Part shown: positions 8,775-17,623 of the stretch, piece after piece
How the letters are laid out: every line of letters begins with the position of its first letter
Numbering within the stretch: the stretch's first letter is position 1
Source: Ameyamaea chiangmaiensis
GTDB taxonomy: Bacteria > Pseudomonadota > Alphaproteobacteria > Acetobacterales > Acetobacteraceae
NCBI RefSeq assembly: GCF_025995235.1
Contig: NZ_BAPT01000038.1
Coordinates: 62,001 to 126,000, forward strand
Length of the DNA stretch: 64,000 nucleotides
Direction of reading: 5' to 3'
Notes under the pieces: model-generated
What the model was told of the DNA's origin: nothing
Database searches by the model: none
The model's input: the letters and a program-made list of their open reading frames with translations, nothing else
Made by a program: the position numbers and the translations under genes

Positions 8775-8800
8775 CGCGCACCTCTTCGCCTGTAATTGAA

Positions 8801-8879
8801 ATAGGACAATATAGAGATTGAACTCTTTTTCTGGTTTGTCAAATTAGAGCAATCGATTCGATTTGTTCAATTGTCCTAT
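8801..8879. promoter_or_regulatory. Inverted-repeat operator pair between MocR gene and urcA
   Basis: The 10-mer ATAGGACAAT at 8801-8810 recurs as its exact reverse complement ATTGTCCTAT at 8870-8879. The surrounding 80 bp are strikingly AT-rich for this genome. MocR-family regulators bind as dimers to separated repeats in divergent promoter regions, so this is the likely site for the regulator at 7371-8774. Confidence 0.65.
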
Positions 8880-8897
8880 GACAATAAGGAGGATGTT

Positions 8898-9332
8898 ATG
8901 GCGCACTGCATTGCGCAGAGCCTCTCTGCGCATATGCCGGTCAGGTCGCCCAGTCTGATCCGGTGCTGGGGCCCCGTCGCGGGCTTTGCCGGGGCAATCC
9001 TCGGGGGACTGATGGTGCTGATGGCGCTTCATGCGCCCGTTCCGGCACAGGAGACCGACAATCAGACAGACCAGGTCATGGTGTCCTATGCCCGTGACGA
9101 CCTTGCCGATCCCGTGCGGGCGCGCCGACTGCTGGGTCGCATGAACGCGGCGGCCCTGAGGGCCTGCGGCCTTGTGACCGGCGTGTCGATCCCGATGCGC
9201 GAGCGTATCGAGGCCTCCCGATGTCATCGTGATGCGCTTCAGGGCGCGGTGGCATCGGCGCACGCACCGCTTTTGACGGCCATGGCGGATGGTGAATCCC
9301 GTCCGACCGACGCGTTCGCGGGGGAGCCCTGA
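8898..9332 (+). CDS. UrcA family protein
   Basis: A 144-aa small protein. A hydrophobic segment near residues 25-48 ends in PVPAQ and looks like a signal peptide with a long n-region. The following VSYARDDLADPVRARRLLGRMNAAALRACG is the UrcA family core, including the conserved arginine/leucine helix and a cysteine. The family is exported and of unknown function, common in alphaproteobacteria. AAGGAGG at 8886-8892 selects ATG 8898. It is followed after two bases by phzF, so the two are cotranscribed and probably controlled by the divergent MocR-type regulator. Confidence 0.8.
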   Translation: MAHCIAQSLSAHMPVRSPSLIRCWGPVAGFAGAILGGLMVLMALHAPVPAQETDNQTDQVMVSYARDDLADPVRARRLLGRMNAAALRACGLVTGVSIPMRERIEASRCHRDALQGAVASAHAPLLTAMADGESRPTDAFAGEP

Positions 9333-9334
9333 GC

Positions 9335-10183
9335 ATGGAGCTTTCGTTCCGTCAGGTCGACGTGTTCGCCGCCGCGGCCTTTCAGGGTAATCCGCTTGCC
9401 GTCGTGCTTGGCGCCGACGACCTGACCGACGCACAGATGGCGCGCATCGCGAACTGGACCAATCTCAGCGAAACGACCTTTCTGCTGCGCCCTCGTCATC
9501 CCGACGCCGACTATCGGGTGCGGATTTTCACGCCGGACAGCGAACTGCCGTTCGCCGGTCATCCGACCCTGGGAAGCGCCTTCGTCTGGGAGTCGGCGGG
9601 GGGCGTGCCGAGGGCAGACGCCATCGTGCAGGAATGCGGCGCGGGTCTTGTGCGCATACGTCGTGATGCTGATCGCCTGTCGTTCGCCGCACCGCCCCGG
9701 CTGCGTTCAGGTCCGGTTGATGCCCATGACCTCGGACCGGTTCTCAGCGGCCTGCGTCTCGCCCGCACGGACGTTCTCGATGCGGAGTGGGCGGACAACG
9801 GTCCCGGTTGGATGGTTCTCCGCCTGAGCGGGCGGCAGGCGGTGCTTGGCATTCGTCCGGACTGGGGTGCGCTGAAGGGGCACAAGGTCGGCGTGGTCGG
9901 GGCGTGGGATCCCGTCCATGACGGGCCGGACGCGCAGTTCGAGGTGCGTGCCTTCATCGGGAGCGGGCAGGGTTATGAGGACCCGGTCACCGGCAGCCTG
10001 AACGCGGGCATCGCCCAGTGGCTGGTGGGTGATGGCATCGCGCCGCCCCGTTACGTGGCCAGCCAGGGTACGGCGCTCGGCCGCGCGGGACGTGTGTTTG
10101 TCGAGCGGGCGGACGACGCGCTCTGGATCGGGGGAGCCGTGGTCACGCGCATTGCCGGTCGTCTGGTCGTCACGGACGACTGA
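9335..10183 (+). CDS. PhzF family isomerase/epimerase
   Basis: A 282-aa protein of the PhzF/diaminopimelate-epimerase-fold family. The start FRQVDVFAAAAFQGNPLAVV, the ETTFLL strand with the conserved glutamate (about residue 46) and FTPDSELPFAGHPTLG are hallmarks. A second GQGYEDPVTGS loop sits near residue 210-220. Family members isomerise small cyclic or amino acids. The substrate is not evident. It follows urcA after two bases. The next gene is convergent. Confidence 0.92.
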   Translation: MELSFRQVDVFAAAAFQGNPLAVVLGADDLTDAQMARIANWTNLSETTFLLRPRHPDADYRVRIFTPDSELPFAGHPTLGSAFVWESAGGVPRADAIVQECGAGLVRIRRDADRLSFAAPPRLRSGPVDAHDLGPVLSGLRLARTDVLDAEWADNGPGWMVLRLSGRQAVLGIRPDWGALKGHKVGVVGAWDPVHDGPDAQFEVRAFIGSGQGYEDPVTGSLNAGIAQWLVGDGIAPPRYVASQGTALGRAGRVFVERADDALWIGGAVVTRIAGRLVVTDD

Positions 10184-10211
10184 GGGACCGGCCGGGGCAT
10201 CACCGCGTCCG

Positions 10212-10973
10212 TCACAGCGACGCGGTAATGCCGCCGTCGACATACAGGATGTGGCCGTTGACGAAGCTCGCCGCGTCCGAGGCCAGAAAGACCGCCGCAC
10301 CCCCGAGCTCGGCCACGTTGCCCCAGCGCCCGGCGGGCGTACGGTTGGCGAGCCACGCGCTGAACGCTTCGTCCCGCACCAGCGCGTCGGTGAGTTCGGT
10401 CTTGAAATACCCCGGCGCCAGTCCGTTAACCTGAATGTTGTGTTTGCCCCAGTCCGTCGCCATTCCCTTGGTCAGCATCTTCACCGCGCCTTTGCTGGCG
10501 GTGTAGGGGGCGATGTTGGGACGGGCCAGTTCGCTCTGCACGGAGCACACATTGATGATGCGCCCCGCCTTGCGAGCGATCATGTGACGGGCGACCGCCT
10601 GCGCGACCAGAAAGACGCTGTCCACATTGGTGGACATGATCGTCTTCCAGTCCGCGACGGGGAAATCCTCCAGCGGCGCGCGGCGCTGCAGCCCCGCATT
10701 GTTCACCAGAACCGCGATGGGGCCGACGTCGCGCTCGATGCCGTCCACCGCCGTGCGCACCGCATCCGGGTCGGTCACGTCGAAACGCGCCGTGTGCGTG
10801 GTGAACCCCTCGGCCGACAGGGTGTCTCGCGCCGTGCCGAGCGCGCCTTCGTCGCGCCCGTTGAGCACCAGTGTCGCCCCGGCTTCGCCCAGTGCCCGGG
10901 CCAGGGCCAGGCCGATCCCACGCGACGAACCGGTGACGAGGGCGATCCGCCCCTTCAGACTGAACAGTTGCAT
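10212..10973 (-). CDS. gno: SDR oxidoreductase, gluconate 5-dehydrogenase / 5-ketogluconate reductase type
   Basis: A 253-aa classical short-chain dehydrogenase. The cofactor motif is TGSSRGIG (about 15-22), followed by NNAG, the catalytic serine near SVQSE, and YTASKGAVK with catalytic tyrosine and lysine. The start LFSLKGRIALVTG and the GYFKTELT segment resemble gluconate 5-dehydrogenases, which in acetic acid bacteria interconvert gluconate and 5-ketogluconate in the cytoplasm. No gluconate genes adjoin it, so a related polyol or hydroxyacid specificity remains possible. Confidence 0.8.
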   Translation of the reverse strand: MQLFSLKGRIALVTGSSRGIGLALARALGEAGATLVLNGRDEGALGTARDTLSAEGFTTHTARFDVTDPDAVRTAVDGIERDVGPIAVLVNNAGLQRRAPLEDFPVADWKTIMSTNVDSVFLVAQAVARHMIARKAGRIINVCSVQSELARPNIAPYTASKGAVKMLTKGMATDWGKHNIQVNGLAPGYFKTELTDALVRDEAFSAWLANRTPAGRWGNVAELGGAAVFLASDAASFVNGHILYVDGGITASL

Positions 10974-11102
10974 GCTAACCCCTCCGCTGCAGGTCGCGTA
11001 TCAAACGATGGCGCAGTCTGGCCCATGCGCGCCCCGACGCCGAGGCGGCGGGGGATCACGTATCTGTCAGCGCACCGGGAACGCGCAGCCCGGCGCCGCC
11101 CG

Positions 11103-12818
11103 TCAGAAACGGAAGACGACGTTGTTCTGGTAGTAGCTTCCGCTTGATCCGCCGGCACGAGTGAGGCTGTCGGACGTGAAGAAACGTGCCGCGTATTGTG
11201 TCCAGGTCAGATGACGGTTGAGCTGGATCGACAGTGAAATCTGCGGCACCACGCCGACATAGCCGCCGCTGAAGGCGTGACGGAACACGTAACGACCCGA
11301 TGGGCCATAGATCGGGTCGTTGGTGCTGTCACGCCACAGGAACGGCGCCTTGAATTGAACGGTCAGATTGTTGCGCGGGGTCAGGCGGATCACGGGCGAC
11401 AGGGCGATCAGGTTCGAGGGCGAGATATAGGTCGTGGTGTCGAGGTAGTTGGTCTGCGGGCTGTAGGGGGCGATGTAGGTGCCGACCGTGCCATTCGTGC
11501 GCCGTGCGTCGCCACCGGAATAGAGATCGGCCTGCACCCCCAGAAACGGATGGACGGGCGACGGCGTGTGGCGGTAGCCGATGATGGTGTTGATGGCATA
11601 GGCACTGACCGGGCGTGGCAGGTTGGTCCGGGCATAGTTGAACGTGCCGCCCTGCCACAGCGCGCCCACGGAAAATTCAAAGGACGGCGCGGAGCCGTAC
11701 CACCGCATCCCGAAATTGTTGCGCGTGGTCGCGCCCGAGGCGGTGGCGGTCCGGGTGGCGATGGCGGCCGACGACCCGGTCAGCTTGTAGCCGATATAGA
11801 ACATATCCAGAAACGAACGGACTTTTTCCAGACCCAGATGAAACTGGCCGGGCGCCAGGGTCGCGTTAACGCCGTACAGGCGCGTGGCGTAGTTTTCGGT
11901 GTCGTGAAACATGGCGGCGGGCGTGATGTTCGTCTGGACGAAATCGTACGCGTCAAAGCGTATGCGGTGTCCGACGGAGTAGAGGCGGAACCCGTTCCAC
12001 GACAGCGGCACGTTGGGCGTTTCGCGATTGTAGAGAATGTAGGACGGCGCATCGAGAAACTGTTGTCGCCCGAAGATGAAGCCTGTCTGGGTACCGAGCA
12101 CCGGCTGCCGCCATTCCACGAACGCCTGCTGCACGTCGAGCCGCGTCCGGTAGTTTGCGGTGTATCCATACCCGCCCCAGCCCCCGGCATCGGCGTTGAT
12201 CAACTGGCCGAAGAAACGCAGATGCGGGCCGATATGCAGATCGGCGCCATACAGGTTGCGCACGCCGAAGCGGCCGGAGTCATTGGGCTTCTGGGTGCCG
12301 AGATTGGGTCGTTGTTCCCACCAGTTGCGCAGGCGCGTCTCGCCCGAAAAGCTCAACCACACCGAGCCGTCATTGTTCAGGGGGATGAATTTCAGCACGT
12401 CGAACGGGTCGTGGTCCGGTTTCCCGTTGCGCAGGCCGCTCCAGTCCTCCGCCCACGGTGCGACGGCATACAGCCCGATCGGGCCGAATCCCGCCGGCTC
12501 GCCGTTTCCGTAATTGAACACGCCCCACGGACCGTGGGTGCTGAATCCCGGGGCGCCGGAGGTGCCCGGGATGCGGCGCGGCTGGCTGACGGGGCCGGCA
12601 TGCGGATAGGTCTGGATGGACGGGAAGGTCGCCGCGCCGGCCCCGCGTGAGGGGGGCGAGTGCTGCACGCTGCGTACCTGTGCCGGGGTGGCCGTCTGAA
12701 GGGACGACACGGCGGATCGGGCGACGCCGGGGGCAAGGGCCACCATGGCCAGCACCGACAGACCGCTGCGACGAAGAACGGGGCTGGAACGGCGAAGCCG
12801 CACGATGGTGTCTCCCAT
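11103..12818 (-). CDS. Alginate-export-type outer membrane beta-barrel porin
   Basis: A 571-aa protein with an N-terminal signal peptide (hydrophobic LSVLAMVALAPGVARS). A proline-rich linker follows, then a long beta-barrel with alternating aromatic strands from about residue 140 (WLSFSGETRLRNWW) to the terminal phenylalanine (VVFRF), the usual outer-membrane assembly signal. FGRQQFLDAPSYILYNRETPNVPLSW is typical of the alginate_exp family. In acetic acid bacteria such proteins occur without alginate genes, and here no polysaccharide synthesis genes are nearby, so a general sugar or solute porin is likely. Confidence 0.82.
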   Translation of the reverse strand: MGDTIVRLRRSSPVLRRSGLSVLAMVALAPGVARSAVSSLQTATPAQVRSVQHSPPSRGAGAATFPSIQTYPHAGPVSQPRRIPGTSGAPGFSTHGPWGVFNYGNGEPAGFGPIGLYAVAPWAEDWSGLRNGKPDHDPFDVLKFIPLNNDGSVWLSFSGETRLRNWWEQRPNLGTQKPNDSGRFGVRNLYGADLHIGPHLRFFGQLINADAGGWGGYGYTANYRTRLDVQQAFVEWRQPVLGTQTGFIFGRQQFLDAPSYILYNRETPNVPLSWNGFRLYSVGHRIRFDAYDFVQTNITPAAMFHDTENYATRLYGVNATLAPGQFHLGLEKVRSFLDMFYIGYKLTGSSAAIATRTATASGATTRNNFGMRWYGSAPSFEFSVGALWQGGTFNYARTNLPRPVSAYAINTIIGYRHTPSPVHPFLGVQADLYSGGDARRTNGTVGTYIAPYSPQTNYLDTTTYISPSNLIALSPVIRLTPRNNLTVQFKAPFLWRDSTNDPIYGPSGRYVFRHAFSGGYVGVVPQISLSIQLNRHLTWTQYAARFFTSDSLTRAGGSSGSYYQNNVVFRF

Positions 12819-12864
12819 GATGCGAGCATCTAGGGAGAAACGGATTAATTACGCAACAGGATTT

Positions 12865-12880
12865 GTTTTATGAATAAAAC
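12865..12880. promoter_or_regulatory. AT-rich perfect palindrome upstream of the porin gene
   Basis: GTTTTAT and ATAAAAC flank two bases. The site lies 47-62 bp upstream of the porin ATG and just past the stop of the lipoprotein gene on the same strand. It could be an operator for the porin or a weak terminator for the lipoprotein. Confidence 0.4.
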
Positions 12881-12888
12881 ACGTATTT

Positions 12889-13467
12889 TTATAGTTGTTT
12901 AAAGCGGACCGCCGGTAGATGCGCGCGATTGTAGGTCAGCTGCCCGGGTGAGAGCTGGAAACCGATGTCCATGCCGTAGCTGTCGGGGTCCTCGCGCGCG
13001 GCGTCGGGCAGATCGATGATCAGCACGCGCGACGTGACATCGGTCTCCGACAGCGCCGTCGTGAAGGTCACGGTCTGGCTGAAGATCTTCTTGTCGATGA
13101 TCTTGCCGTTATGCGTGACGGCCACGAAGAACGGGATCTCGGCCGTACCGGTGTGATTGGCCGGTCCACGCGTGACGTGCATGCGGACCGTCATGCGGCT
13201 GCGGACGGAGCCCTTGCCGGTCGGGCCATCCTCGCAATCGCCGGTGAGCCCGCTGAGCGAGGCATGGACCAGCAGGGTCCGCAGATCGGTGCTGGTGCCG
13301 CTGTAGTCGAAATAATCGGCGGCCTCGGAGGGAATATCGGAGCGGGGACAACCCGGAGCAAAGGCTGTCGCGTCGTCATTGCAGCCCCCCAGTCCGAGCA
13401 GGCTTGCCATGACGGCGGTGCCGAGGGCCGCGCGGTGCGCGAAGCGGGGAAAGGTCGGGGTCGTCAT
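12889..13467 (-). CDS. Putative lipoprotein of unknown function
   Basis: A 192-aa protein not recognised as a named family. The N-terminus has a positive start, a hydrophobic run and a lipobox LGLGGC (cysteine near 29), so it should be a membrane-anchored lipoprotein. The mature part is acidic and predicted to be mostly beta. It has cysteines in APGCPRSD and TGDCEDG that could form a disulfide in the periplasm. It lies upstream of the porin gene on the same strand with about 70 bp between them, so they could be cotranscribed. Confidence 0.7.
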   Translation of the reverse strand: MTTPTFPRFAHRAALGTAVMASLLGLGGCNDDATAFAPGCPRSDIPSEAADYFDYSGTSTDLRTLLVHASLSGLTGDCEDGPTGKGSVRSRMTVRMHVTRGPANHTGTAEIPFFVAVTHNGKIIDKKIFSQTVTFTTALSETDVTSRVLIIDLPDAAREDPDSYGMDIGFQLSPGQLTYNRAHLPAVRFKQL

Positions 13468-13673
13468 CGTAGGATTCGAAGGCTCCGAGAGGCTGGGACG
13501 GCGCCTTCCGGCGACCCGGTCGGGGCGTCGGAAACGGGCGCGCCGCGGAATATGGCTTGCGCGTCTGTCGTACTTTGCGTAGGGGCGGACCAGACCACAA
13601 GTATGGGTGGACAGGCCCCACGGCCGGAGACAACCTGCTTCCTATACCGCCCGTTGCATGTTTGGGGAACACC

Positions 13674-14672
13674 ATGCCCGACCAGATGACCACGACCGCC
13701 GATTCCGCGACGACCGACACCGCAGTGCGGTCCATGCGCGTCCTCCTGGCAGGGCCGCGCGGCTTCTGCGCCGGCGTCGACCGCGCCATCCGCGTGGTGG
13801 AGGAGGCGATCCGCCGGTACGGCGCGCCCGTCTATGTCCGTCACGAGATCGTGCATAACCGCACGGTGGTCGAGACGCTCGAGGAGCAGGGCGCTATCTT
13901 CGTCGAGGAACTCGACGAGGTGCCGGCCGACGGCCATGTCGTCTTTTCGGCCCATGGCGTTCCCAAGACCGTTCCCGCCGAGGCCGAGCGCCGAAACCTG
14001 CTTTATCTGGATGCGACGTGCCCTCTTGTGTCCAAGGTGCACCGCGAGGCCGAGCGGCATTATGCCGACGGTGGTCCGGACAGCCGTCATATCCTGATGA
14101 TCGGCCATGCCGGCCATCCGGAGGTGGTGGGCACGATGGGACAGCTTCCCGCGGGCGCCGTCACGCTGATCAACGATGCGGACGAGGCCCGCTCCGTCCA
14201 GCCGGCCGACCCGTCCCGGCTGGCGTTCATCACCCAGACCACGCTGTCCGTCGACGACACGGCGGAGATCGTCTCGATCCTGCGCGAGCGCTTCCCGCAG
14301 ATCGAAGGGCCCAAGCGCGAGGATATCTGCTACGCGACGACCAACCGTCAGGAAGCGGTGAAGGCGATCGCGCCGGAGAGCGACCTTGTGATCGTCATCG
14401 GCTCGCCCAATTCATCGAACTCGCAGCGCTTGCGCGAGGTCGCCGAGCGTTCGGGCGCCAAGCGCGCGCTGCTGGTGCCGCGCCTGAACGCGCTGGACTG
14501 GGCGGTGCTGGAAGGTGTCGATACGCTGGGCATTACCGCCGGTGCGTCGGCGCCCGAGTCTTTGGTCCAGGAGATGGTGGTCGCGCTGTCCAAGCGTTTC
14601 GACCTTCAGATCGAGGAGCGGACGGTTAAGGAAGAGAACGTGACCTTCCGTCTGCCCGCCCCTTTGGGCTGA
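13674..14672 (+). CDS. ispH: 4-hydroxy-3-methylbut-2-enyl diphosphate reductase
   Basis: Last enzyme of the methylerythritol phosphate pathway. It reduces HMBPP to isopentenyl and dimethylallyl diphosphate with an iron-sulfur cluster in the cytoplasm. The protein is 332 aa. Three cluster cysteines are visible in GPRGFCAGVDRAI, LDATCPLVSKVH and REDICYATTNRQ. The family HGVPK and GSPNSSNS motifs are also present. The first about 20 residues before MRVLLAGPRG are poorly conserved, so a start at 13734 is possible. thrB follows four bases after the stop. Confidence 0.96.
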   Translation: MPDQMTTTADSATTDTAVRSMRVLLAGPRGFCAGVDRAIRVVEEAIRRYGAPVYVRHEIVHNRTVVETLEEQGAIFVEELDEVPADGHVVFSAHGVPKTVPAEAERRNLLYLDATCPLVSKVHREAERHYADGGPDSRHILMIGHAGHPEVVGTMGQLPAGAVTLINDADEARSVQPADPSRLAFITQTTLSVDDTAEIVSILRERFPQIEGPKREDICYATTNRQEAVKAIAPESDLVIVIGSPNSSNSQRLREVAERSGAKRALLVPRLNALDWAVLEGVDTLGITAGASAPESLVQEMVVALSKRFDLQIEERTVKEENVTFRLPAPLG

Positions 14673-14675
14673 GTC

Positions 14676-15641
14676 GTGGCGGTCTATACCGACGTCTCCG
14701 ACGAGGCCCTGTCGGCGTTTCTTGAAGAGTATGAGATCGGCGGCCTTGTCGCATTTCGCGGCATCGCCGAAGGCGTCGAGAACAGTAATTTCGTTCTCCG
14801 CACCACGCAGGGCGACTTTATCCTGACCCTGTATGAAAAGCGCGTGAACCGCGACGATCTGCCGTGGTTCCTGGGCTTCATGCGTCATCTCTCGGCCCAT
14901 GGCCTGTCCTGCCCGACTCCCGTCGTGGGGCGGAACGGCGAGGCACTGCGTGAACTCGCCGGGCGTCCGGCGGCCATTACGACGTTCCTGCCCGGTGTGT
15001 GGCCCCGTCGTGTGCATCTCTATCACTGTCGTGCACTGGGCGAGGCGATGGCACATCTGCATCGTGCCGGAGAGGCCTACGTGCCTGTGCGACGCAACGG
15101 ACTCGGGGCCGAGTCGTGGGGGCCTCTGCTGGAGGCCTGCCGGGCGCAGGGTGACCGCGTGCACCCCGGTCTGGTGGCCGAAGTGTCGGCGGCACTCGAT
15201 GGTGTGCTGCGGAACTGGCCGGCCGAGGGCGCGCTGCCGGTCGGGCATATCCATGCGGACCTGTTTCCCGACAACGTGTTCTTTCTCGACCGCGCCGTGT
15301 CGGGCGTGATCGACTTCTATTTCGCCTGCACCGACATGCTGGCCTATGACATTGCGATCTGCCTGAACGCCTGGTGTTTCGAGATGGACGGCTCTTTCAA
15401 TGTCACGCGCGCGCGGCTTCTTGTGGCGGGGTATGAGTCGGTGCGTCCGCTGACGGCGGCGGAGCGCGCGAGCCTGCCGGTTCTGGCGCGTGGGGCGGCG
15501 CTGCGCTTTCTGCTGACCCGGCTGTATGACTGGATCAACACGCCGCCGGACGCCATGGTGACGCGCAAGGATCCGCGCGACTACCTGCATCGGCTGCGCT
15601 TCCATCTGCAGGCCGATGGTCCGGGCGCCTATGGACTCTGA
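14676..15641 (+). CDS. thrB: Homoserine kinase (ThrB type II, APH fold)
   Basis: Phosphorylates homoserine on the way to threonine. The protein has 321 aa and a GTG start four bases after ispH. It belongs to the aminoglycoside-phosphotransferase-like ThrB class found in alphaproteobacteria: MAVYTDVSDEALSAFL start, glycine-rich GVENSNFVL, catalytic loop GHIHADLFPDNVFF and metal site GVIDFYFACTD. The 3' end overlaps the rnhA start by 11 bases, a conserved neighbour in many alphaproteobacteria. Confidence 0.95.
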   Translation: MAVYTDVSDEALSAFLEEYEIGGLVAFRGIAEGVENSNFVLRTTQGDFILTLYEKRVNRDDLPWFLGFMRHLSAHGLSCPTPVVGRNGEALRELAGRPAAITTFLPGVWPRRVHLYHCRALGEAMAHLHRAGEAYVPVRRNGLGAESWGPLLEACRAQGDRVHPGLVAEVSAALDGVLRNWPAEGALPVGHIHADLFPDNVFFLDRAVSGVIDFYFACTDMLAYDIAICLNAWCFEMDGSFNVTRARLLVAGYESVRPLTAAERASLPVLARGAALRFLLTRLYDWINTPPDAMVTRKDPRDYLHRLRFHLQADGPGAYGL

Positions 15642-16122
15642 TCTCGAAGCGGCGCAGGTGGACGCTGGCGAAGGTGCGCGTCCCACGGTCGCGATCTGGA
15701 CCGATGGCGGGTGCAAGCCCAACCCCGGACCGGGCGGCTGGGGCGCGCTGCTGCGCTTTGGCGTGCATGAGCGCGAACTGAGCGGCTACGCGGCCGAGAC
15801 CACGAACAACCGCATGGAACTGACGGCAGCGGCCGAGGCGCTGGAGGCTCTGACCCGTTCCTGCATCGTGACGCTTCACACCGACAGCGAATATGTGCGC
15901 AATGGCATTACGCGCTGGTCCACGGGGTGGGTAAGACGCAACTGGCGCAATGCGGCAGGGGATCCGGTCGCGAATATGGATCTTTGGCGTCGGCTTCTCG
16001 ATGTCAGTAAGCGGCACGAGATCACATGGCTCTGGGTACGTGGCCATTCGGGTGACGAAAACAACGAACGCGTGGATCGTCTGGCCACCGCTGCGCGCAA
16101 CGCCGGGGGTGACGCCGGATAG
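15631..16122 (+). CDS. rnhA: Ribonuclease HI
   Basis: Cleaves RNA in RNA-DNA hybrids. The protein is 163 aa from ATG 15631; ATG 15616 is an in-frame alternative five codons upstream. All four acidic residues of the active site are visible: IWTDGGCKPNPGPGGWG, NNRMELTAA, LHTDSEYV and GHSGDENNERVDRLA. The GWVRRNWRN segment matches the basic protrusion of the E. coli-type enzyme. Coupled to thrB by overlap. Confidence 0.96.
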   Translation: MDSDLEAAQVDAGEGARPTVAIWTDGGCKPNPGPGGWGALLRFGVHERELSGYAAETTNNRMELTAAAEALEALTRSCIVTLHTDSEYVRNGITRWSTGWVRRNWRNAAGDPVANMDLWRRLLDVSKRHEITWLWVRGHSGDENNERVDRLATAARNAGGDAG

Positions 16123-16137
16123 ATCGGGGAGGGTCGG

Positions 16138-16881
16138 ATGAACCGCGAGAGCGCGCACACGGTCAAGAGTTACGAACAGGAACTGGGGCAACTCCGTGCG
16201 ATCATGGCGCGGATGGGCGGTCTTGTGGAGAGCCAGACGGCGCAGGCGGTGGCGGCGATCGTCGACCACGACGAGGATGCCGCCGCCGCCGCGCCCGAGC
16301 TTGACCCGCAGGTCGACGCGCTGGAGCGCGAGGCGGAGGTTCTGTCGATCCGGCTGCTGGCCCTGCGCGCGCCGATGGCGTCGGACCTGCGCGAGATCGT
16401 CTCGGCGCTGAAGGTGACGGGCGATCTGGAGCGGATCGGCGACTACGCGACCTCGATCGCACGGCGCTCGCTGCGGCTGGACATGGCCGAGAGCCAGATC
16501 TCGCTGTCGGGGCTGCGCGCGATGGGGCGCCTTGTGCAGGACAACCTGCGCCGGGCGATCGACGCGATGACCTCGCGCGACGAGGAACGTGCGACCGAGG
16601 TGTGGCAGTCCGACCGCGCGGTGGACGAACTGTATAACGCGATGTTCCGCGAACTGGTCACCTACATGATGGAAGACCCGCGCAACATCACCACCTGCAC
16701 CCATCTGCTGTTCATCGCCAAGAACCTCGAACGCATCGGCGATCACACCACCAACATTGCCGAACGTGTCTTCTACGCCGCCACGGGAAACATGCTGCCC
16801 ACCATGCGGCCGCGTGGTGTTCGGCGGCGCGGTGCGGCAACGGGCGATGGAACGGGTACTGCCGACGCGCCATCCGTGTGA
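16138..16881 (+). CDS. phoU: Phosphate signaling protein PhoU
   Basis: A 247-aa all-helical protein with two PhoU repeats. Each has the acidic/arginine metal-binding core: LRAPMASDLREIVSALKVTGDLERIGDYATSIA in the first, and HLLFIAKNLERIGDHTTNIAE in the second. It restrains phosphate uptake through the Pst transporter and PhoR. The usual pst/phoB genes are not next to it here. GGGAGGG precedes the ATG by about six bases. Confidence 0.95.
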   Translation: MNRESAHTVKSYEQELGQLRAIMARMGGLVESQTAQAVAAIVDHDEDAAAAAPELDPQVDALEREAEVLSIRLLALRAPMASDLREIVSALKVTGDLERIGDYATSIARRSLRLDMAESQISLSGLRAMGRLVQDNLRRAIDAMTSRDEERATEVWQSDRAVDELYNAMFRELVTYMMEDPRNITTCTHLLFIAKNLERIGDHTTNIAERVFYAATGNMLPTMRPRGVRRRGAATGDGTGTADAPSV

Positions 16882-17003
16882 TAATGCGGGTGGAAAACCT
16901 TACATTTCGTATCATCATCGCCTGATTTCAGGCGGTTGGGCCCTATTTATAGTCTCCTGAACGCGGGGCGTGGTTTCCGCGTGATCCTTTGGAGATGACA
17001 GAG

Positions 17004-17525
17004 ATGAAGCGCAAAAACCTTTGGGCTGCCGCGACCGTTCTTACGGGGCTGGCCCTTGTGGGCGTACAGGGGGGCAATGCCGCGCCGCCGCCACCTCCAC
17101 CGGGCGGGATGGGTGGACACGGCCATTTCGGGCCGCACGGCCACATGTTCATGCCGCTGCTGCAGGGCGTGGATCTGACGCCCGCCCAGCATAAGCAGAT
17201 TCAGGACATCATGAAGTCGGCCCATCACCCGGACGAGGCATCATGGAAGCAGGCCGAGTCGCTGCATCAGCAAATCGAGGCGCTTCTGTTCACGCCCGGC
17301 AAGGTCGATGAGGCGAAACTTCAGGACCTGAGCCGCCAGATCGACGCGCTCCACACGCAGGAAGAGGCCGATCGTCTGGCGATCGCCATCAAGATCCACG
17401 ACGTCCTGACACCTGAGCAGCTGCAGCTTGCCCAGCAGAACCAGGCCAAGATCCGCAGCCTGACCGAACAGCTCGATGTCCTGACGCGGCCACCCCATCC
17501 GCCGATGGATCATGGCGGCGAGTGA
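17004..17525 (+). CDS. Spy/CpxP-like periplasmic LTxxQ protein
   Basis: A 173-aa exported protein. It starts MKRKNLWAAATVLTGLALVG, followed by a cleavable signal ending near GNAA, then a proline/glycine/histidine-rich stretch (six prolines, several HGH motifs) that might bind metal. A helical region carries two LTPxQ motifs (DLTPAQHKQIQD and VLTPEQLQLAQ) typical of the Spy/CpxP superfamily of envelope stress chaperones. GGAG at 16991-16994 selects ATG 17004 over an in-frame ATG at 16995. A strong terminator follows. Confidence 0.75.
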   Translation: MKRKNLWAAATVLTGLALVGVQGGNAAPPPPPPGGMGGHGHFGPHGHMFMPLLQGVDLTPAQHKQIQDIMKSAHHPDEASWKQAESLHQQIEALLFTPGKVDEAKLQDLSRQIDALHTQEEADRLAIAIKIHDVLTPEQLQLAQQNQAKIRSLTEQLDVLTRPPHPPMDHGGE

Positions 17526-17569
17526 GCCATTGCGCGCACCCCCGGCCTTGACCCCCCGGGGGACGTTCG

Positions 17570-17605
17570 GGCTCCGACGGCGATTGCGCCGTCGGAGCCT
17601 TTTTT
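17570..17605 (+). terminator. Rho-independent terminator
   Basis: A 13-bp perfect stem (GGCTCCGACGGCG / CGCCGTCGGAGCC) with a four-base loop is followed directly by six T residues. It ends the Spy-like gene and stands between it and the convergent amidohydrolase gene. Confidence 0.93.
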
Positions 17606-17623
17606 ATGTCTGGCCGGCCGCCG

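Noticed and set aside
11277..12650. 457-codon plus-strand frame
   Set aside because: Antisense to the porin gene and without recognisable motifs.
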